This document shows, in pieces, positions 58,752 through 64,000 of a stretch of 64,000 nt of DNA (the stretch's first letter is position 1; the number at the start of each line of letters is the position of its first letter). The notes under the pieces were generated by a model, which had not been told where the DNA came from, did no database searches, and saw only the letters and a program-made list of their open reading frames with translations. Where the stretch lies: the NCBI GenBank assembly GCA_039720395.1, contig CM077831.1, positions 35,003,067 to 35,067,066 of the forward strand. The letters run 5' to 3'. This stretch comes from Liquidambar formosana. Lineage: Eukaryota > Streptophyta > Magnoliopsida > Saxifragales > Altingiaceae. Position numbers and translations under genes: made by a program.

Positions 58752-59231
58752 TCAGATAGGTTTCACGGAAACTTTAGCTCTGGGTGTAGCATGACGCGCC
58801 ACAAATGACTCAACAAGTGGGTTCACAAGCTGAGGTGCTTCATCCTTCATGCACATCAACATAATATCATAGTCAGAAATCATAGTCACAATACATTTTA
58901 AGGGCTCTATGGAGCTGTTCAAGAAGCAGTTTCTTCATGCTAATATTCAGTGAATGCAGGAATCATTATTAATGAGACTTTTAAGATGCCCAACAATTCA
59001 AACATATCCTCTCAAACCTTTTGCATGTAGGTTATACTGTCTAAAAAACAGTCAATCCATTAAAATAACCATCTAACCTTTCCAGAAGCTAATTTCTATT
59101 GCACAAAATATATGCCAAAAGCCCAAGATCCTTCAAAGCAGTTCTAAAACACCCATTTAAGAGCCACATATAAACACTACCAAATTACAGCCTTGGTGTG
59201 TGTGTGTGTGTGTGCATGAATTCTCATGCGC

Positions 59232-59279
<48 letters not shown>

Positions 59280-62200
59280 AGGACAATGGCCAACGTCAGG
59301 GAGGACAATGAAATCTTCTACAGAATCAAAATTTCCATAGGCTCTTCCAAGCTCGATGGGTTCCCATGGATCCTTGTCACCCCATGCTACCAAAACAGGG
59401 CACTGTAAAGAAGGGGAAAATGGAAAAAGAAGAAGAATGTATTTGTATCATCAAAAGCAACAATAGAATAGCAGGAGTGGAATTTGGCATATTAGGGGTA
59501 AATTTAAGAAACTTACCTTAACTTGAGGCAGTAGTTCCTCAGGAAGAGGGCCCTCCGAGTAACAAATAAACGCAAGAAACACATCTGCTGCACCAGGCTC
59601 AAGTCCTGGAAGAAGGATCTTCTGAACTAGTTCCTCTGTCACCTGGGATGTGTCATGGTAACACTGAAATGCAATTCATCAGCACCAGTCAACATAGACA
59701 AGGACACAAATTGGATTCATTATTTTCTTTTCAAAATACTTTGTGGAGACTAATGTTGTTCAGAATTAAATTTCTTGCAAGTACGAATCCATTATACTTT
59801 TTATCCACCAATGGCTGGTCTTATGATTATCACTTCTAATTTTACATTATTATTATAAGTGTTCTTGAAACTACAGTTTCTGACTTGAAAGTGGAAACAT
59901 TACAGCATCCCCTGCACCTCTACTTCAAACATCTAATCACATAAAACTCAATAATTTGATATATGAATTGCAATTGTATCCTACCTGCTATAGATAATTT
60001 TATAAATTTTCTTCTCCACAACATTAGGACTTCTGATGTTTGTAACCCCCATAAATACTTGAATAGTAGTCGTCTATAGGACATCCAAGTCTAACAATAA
60101 TGAGGTGGATTTTAATATGAAAAAATTCAATCAAAAAATGCATTACACAGTGAACGAGTATCCATATCACTGAGAAAAGCTTCAACCATATTCGACCAAA
60201 TAATACACCCTAATCTTGCTACATAAGTTTTTGTAACTTTTTTTTTTTTTTTGAGGGGGGGTGGGGGGCCTAACGAGGTATACAAACTTTTGACCCAACT
60301 AACTCTCCGACGGGTAAGGCCACCGCCACTCCACATTAGTTAACGCCCAGAAAACCCAGCTGGTAGCTGCCCCAACGTTTAAGTATCAAGTCTTTTCAGT
60401 TTTTAGAATTTTTACCAGTATGACAACAGCCAATTGGTAATGTTATCATCTGCTCATCTAATGTGTGCATGCACACACATGCACACAGCATCATGAAGAA
60501 AAGTGTAGACTATAACTTATGTGTTTATTATTTATGTTTCTTCTATGCTAAATCTGATCTTGCCACACACGTTTGTCCACTTCAATAACAAGTGTTTAAA
60601 GTATCTAGTTTTTTAGTTTCAAAATTTTTGGAGATGCTATTATCATATTAAATTGCAAGCATAAGCACATATGCACAAGAACACATGCAAACATACACAC
60701 ACACGACCAAGAAAAGCTCCCGTCATAACTTATGGCAGTTACCTTCTGATTTTCTCCAATCTGGCCATGCCAGTCTACTTCAAAGAGTGTTAAAGTAACA
60801 ACCCTTTTCATTCATGAAGTTTTACCAACGTGATACCTACCAATTTGATATGTGATTATCCTATTATCATATGCACAAATACACCATAGACAATGATTTC
60901 ACTGCAGTGAATGTCAGCACAAAATAGGATATGTTCCATGTGAAAGACCCTCTCCAATGCTATGGATGGTCCAGTCCAATCATGGACCATCCATATCAGG
61001 TGGGCACCACTGGATGTGAATGGTCCATAATATGAATGGTCCATGATTGGATTGGACACCCAGTGCACTGGAAAGGGCTCTACAGCCATAGGTACATAAC
61101 TCATAATAAGCTGGCAGGCATTCCAACAGTACAACTACCAAAACTGAAACAGGTAGAAAGCCTAACGCGCTAACAAAAATAGAAATAATCATAAACACTA
61201 TCATGGAAAGAATAGAATGAATATAAAAAGGCGTGTATCTGTGCATGTGTGGAAATAGGAAGAATATGCTCAATGATGCATAGACAAGCTTGCCTATGCA
61301 TGTTGTCATTGAGTGACACATGGCACATATTTGTGACCCGCCTCTTTCAATAAGATTGGCCCACTCCTTGATCTTCACACAATTATCAATCCTTTTAGTG
61401 CTCTACAGCTACTGATCCATGCATTTTAGCTGTTTATGCAGGCAGATGGATTTTGTATCCAGATTAATACATGGGTGGAGCAGATTATTGCCCGTATGGA
61501 GAATCAGAGGCAGACTACCCTTGTCAAAGAGAGGGGGCACAAATACATGTCACATGTAACTCAAATACAGCACTCATATGAAAGCTTGCCTATGAGGCTA
61601 TGATCATTCATACAATATATATATGCTTAGTTACATCTATAAATATGCATGGAAGTTGCCAACCAGTGAGCATTCGCTACCCAAATTGGATGAACAGGTA
61701 ATGAATGACAGGCAAACATACCCCCAAATTTAAATTTTAAGTTTCATAGAACTACAATAGGTGGATCCAATGTGGATTCAAAAAATGTGTTAAAGTATCA
61801 AATTCAGATCTGTATAGAACCTGATCCATTTACAGGAACAGTCCTGTTCCAAGTAAACCTTTAGTTTCCTCTACAAAACAGTACCATACAGGAGGATCCT
61901 AGCACCTCAAACACACCTTGGCCCCTGGAATGTGGATCTTGTTTCTTGTCTCATCAAAAGTTCACTTACTATGCCAATTCATTAATTAAAAAGAATTTTA
62001 CAAAACAGAATAATTGCCTCAAGAAACCTAATTTTCTAATAATTTCAGCAAATGTACAGGTTTTACTGGTAATTATCATGATGGATTTGGGTTGACAGGA
62101 GCAACCCAGAATACATTGGAAACAACAACAACAACAACAAAACCCAATATTTTGGCTGATCAAAAAAAAAAAAAAACCCCAATATTTTAGCCTTCAAGTA

Positions 62201-63553
62201 TGATTGTAGACCTTCCAAAATTTTGGAGAATTATGTTGCAATGGTGTTAATGATGTTAGGATATATTTGTATATATTTTATATCCTAACAAATGACTACC
62301 GTAGTAAATATGTGTTGGTTATGATAATTCAAATTAAAACTTTCCTTCTTTTCGTGGACTCGACATCATAAGCACTATTACCTAAGATAACCAAAATACA
62401 TTCATGTTGTCATATAGGAATACCTGGCAGAGAATGTTCCTTACAGACTGCGGTGTGGCAACAGCCTTGAAAAAAATTTACCCAAAGCAGTATCCCTGCC
62501 ACAACAGCATGACTATCTCACATCCAAAGATGGTAAGTTTTAAACTCCAAAAATAGATAGAAAGAAACTATTAAACTCATTTTTTTACCTCAGCAAACTC
62601 TGAAATGATCTGATCAATGGTCTTCCATACCCAGGCTGCTTTTTAATATGAAGCATACGGAGAGATATATTTAAAAGGACAATACCTTTACAGATCTGAG
62701 GCTCCAAAACCGCTGCCTGTAGACCAACAAGTCCTAAAAAATAAAAATTAGAACAATTAGGGGCATCTAGTGTTTAATCTTTACTTTCTACATATTAAGA
62801 AATGTGAACAATCGAAAGATCTATTAGTTTTGTAAGAAAATAAAATATCAGGAAGAAGAAAGTATCAATGGTGTTGAAAGAGGTGTGTATCGTAACTTGT
62901 AAGAATGGTATGCTGTTATAATTGAAGTTAAGCATATTATGGGACCGTCTGAAGACTGTGTACTGCGTAGCCACCTATTCCCAAAATAAATTACTTTCCC
63001 AAAAACTAAAAACAAAACAAAACAAGAATTTCATGATAATAAAACCTCCTAGCAAGCCTAGTTGATACACCAAGTTGAACTCAGAAATTAAAATTACAGG
63101 GGAAAAAGAAGAGGGCCGCGGGGGGGGGGGGGAGGTGAAGAAGATAGACTAATCTTAAACCTCACCCAATATATATGAATAGGCATAAGAAAGAAAAAGG
63201 AAAAAAAATGCCATGAATGTTATTCCTTTGATCTTTTGCAATCAAATTCTGAGAGAGAAATCAATTAAACATCACAAATAATAACCTCAGATTAATCCTA
63301 CCAAAAAAAAAACAAACAAACACACAATATAAAGGAGTCACCTCCGATAGAATTGCATATGAAGAATGCTTGATCTTTGACCACGTCAATACAAAACTCA
63401 TTTAGCTGGGTGGCCCATGTCTCGAATGTATAAAAGGTGTTTATTCCAAACTCACGAGGATTTGGTTTATCTGAGTAACCATAACCAATAAGATCAATTG
63501 AGTATACCCTATGTGAGTTTGCAAGAACTGGAATATTTTTCCTCCAATGGTCA
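58752..63553 (-). CDS. CLD1: Chlorophyll dephytylase CLD1-like alpha/beta hydrolase (C-terminal part; 5' end off right edge; -1 frameshift)
   Basis: Chloroplast alpha/beta hydrolase; the Arabidopsis relative removes phytol from chlorophyll during turnover. Minus-strand exons: 63553-63342, 62733-62589, 62495-62424, 59663-59517, 59402-59277 and 58844-58752. The first visible exon starts inside DHWRKNIPVLA; the VHGFG part and transit peptide lie beyond the window. The nucleophile elbow is NSIGG, split across exons (CNSIG|GLVGLQAAV). The acid region is VAWGDKDPWEP and the catalytic His lies in VGHCPQ. The exon at 62495-62424 is one base short: a run of seven Ts (plus 62470-62476) where eight are needed for GKFFFK. 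The other exons are in phase. The donor after VGHCPQ is GT followed directly by a long CT repeat. Intron 59664-62423 (2.76 kb) holds a foldback hairpin at 60946-61080. Confidence 0.85.
59237..59275. repeat. (GA)n microsatellite at a CLD1 splice donor
   Basis: About 19 GA units. On the coding strand the last exon-intron junction reads CCTCAG|GTCTCTCTCT, so beyond GT the donor is made only of the repeat. A (GT)n/(CA)n run of about nine units lies close by (59196-59213). Confidence 0.92.
60946..61080. repeat. Foldback hairpin in the CLD1 intron
   Basis: The left arm includes CCAATCATGGACCATCCATAT; the right arm contains its near-perfect inverse (ATATGAATGGTCCATGATTGG). A weaker outer stem continues to ACCCTCTCCA and the inverse of AGCCCTTTCCA. 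The stem is roughly 50 bp with a loop of about 35 bp. It could be a small MITE without clear TSDs or a young hairpin-RNA source. Confidence 0.65.
62254..62288. repeat. Short perfect inverted repeat (hairpin)
   Basis: GTTAGGATATA and TATATCCTAAC are separated by about 13 bp of AT-rich sequence, within the large CLD1 intron. Confidence 0.7.
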
Positions 63554-64000
63554 CTGTAAAGAAAGACAAGTCAGTCACAAATAATGACCTAAACACATTA
63601 AAGATGCAACAAAAGATCGAAAAAAATGAAACTTTCAACATTCAAAAGTTAATACATTGTAAAAACATGCATAACCCTTGGGGCAAGCATCATGGATTCA
63701 TGGCTTAAGCCGCATATTCAGTTTATGAAGTTCTTTTGAAGCTCCAGGCTTATTTACAAAGCAACTTTGCTTCCTCACTTGAGTGCATGACTAATTCCAC
63801 TAGTTGCGTACATCTTTAAGCATATATTATTATGATAGTTTCTGAGAAACTCACCCCACAGTTATCAGCTTTGATATTCAATACTTTTTCTTCTCCTTAA
63901 TCATAATATCTTAGCCACTTATGACCCAGTAAGGTCATTTAGGTGGAATCATTGGGCCACTTTTCTCAAGAAGCAAAATCATTTCTAGTGGTGACAACTG

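Noticed and set aside
1..64000. CRISPR arrays, operons, bacterial insertion sequences
   Set aside because: The regular repeats seen are eukaryotic minisatellites and MITEs, and all genes have plant nuclear structure.

Overview
The window is nuclear DNA from a flowering plant, most likely a eudicot. It is AT-rich and has split genes with short exons and plant-type introns. The protein families are plant-specific or plant-typical: SCL-type SR splicing factor, IQM calmodulin-binding protein, G-type lectin receptor kinase, XTH, PTC52 Rieske oxygenase, LOG, CLD1-type hydrolase. Small transposons and simple repeats fill the spaces. The species cannot be fixed from the sequence alone.

Layout, left to right. 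(1) 389-3115, minus: 5' part of an SCL33/SCL30A-like SR protein gene, running off the left edge. (2) 4834-6500: a tandem repeat of about 130 bp split by a 5'-truncated LINE/SINE-like insertion and a complete 845-bp hAT element with an 8-bp target duplication. (3) 6735-9133, plus: TAF7, a TFIID subunit, with a textbook U12-type AT-AC intron. (4) 9134-20140: about 11 kb without a recognisable gene, with several local duplications. (5) 20148-24008, plus: an IQM gene. (6) 27251-29720, plus: an intronless SD3-1-like lectin receptor kinase whose kinase domain looks catalytically dead. (7) 30690-32330: a repeat block with a palindrome-bounded minisatellite. (8) 32851-33807, plus: a single-exon group III XTH. 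(9) 35074-39435 and 41345-45758, plus: two tandem PTC52 paralogues with matching exons. Both appear to use a U2-type AT-AC intron, and each is followed by a different insertion of one MULE-like foldback MITE family. (10) 48649-50323, plus: an intronless O-fucosyltransferase-like Golgi membrane protein. (11) 52183-55399, minus: a LOG cytokinin-activating enzyme. (12) 58752-63553, minus: the C-terminal exons of a CLD1-like chlorophyll dephytylase, running off the right edge.

The genes form no operon-like unit. The one thematic link is chlorophyll metabolism: two PTC52 copies and CLD1 lie within about 25 kb.

A striking pattern runs through the window. Seven of the ten genes carry exactly one single-base indel that breaks an otherwise well-preserved reading frame: six +1 insertions and one -1 deletion. 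TAF7, XTH and LOG are clean. Residual assembly error is the likeliest cause, and every frameshift claim below should be read that way until it is checked against reads or transcripts.
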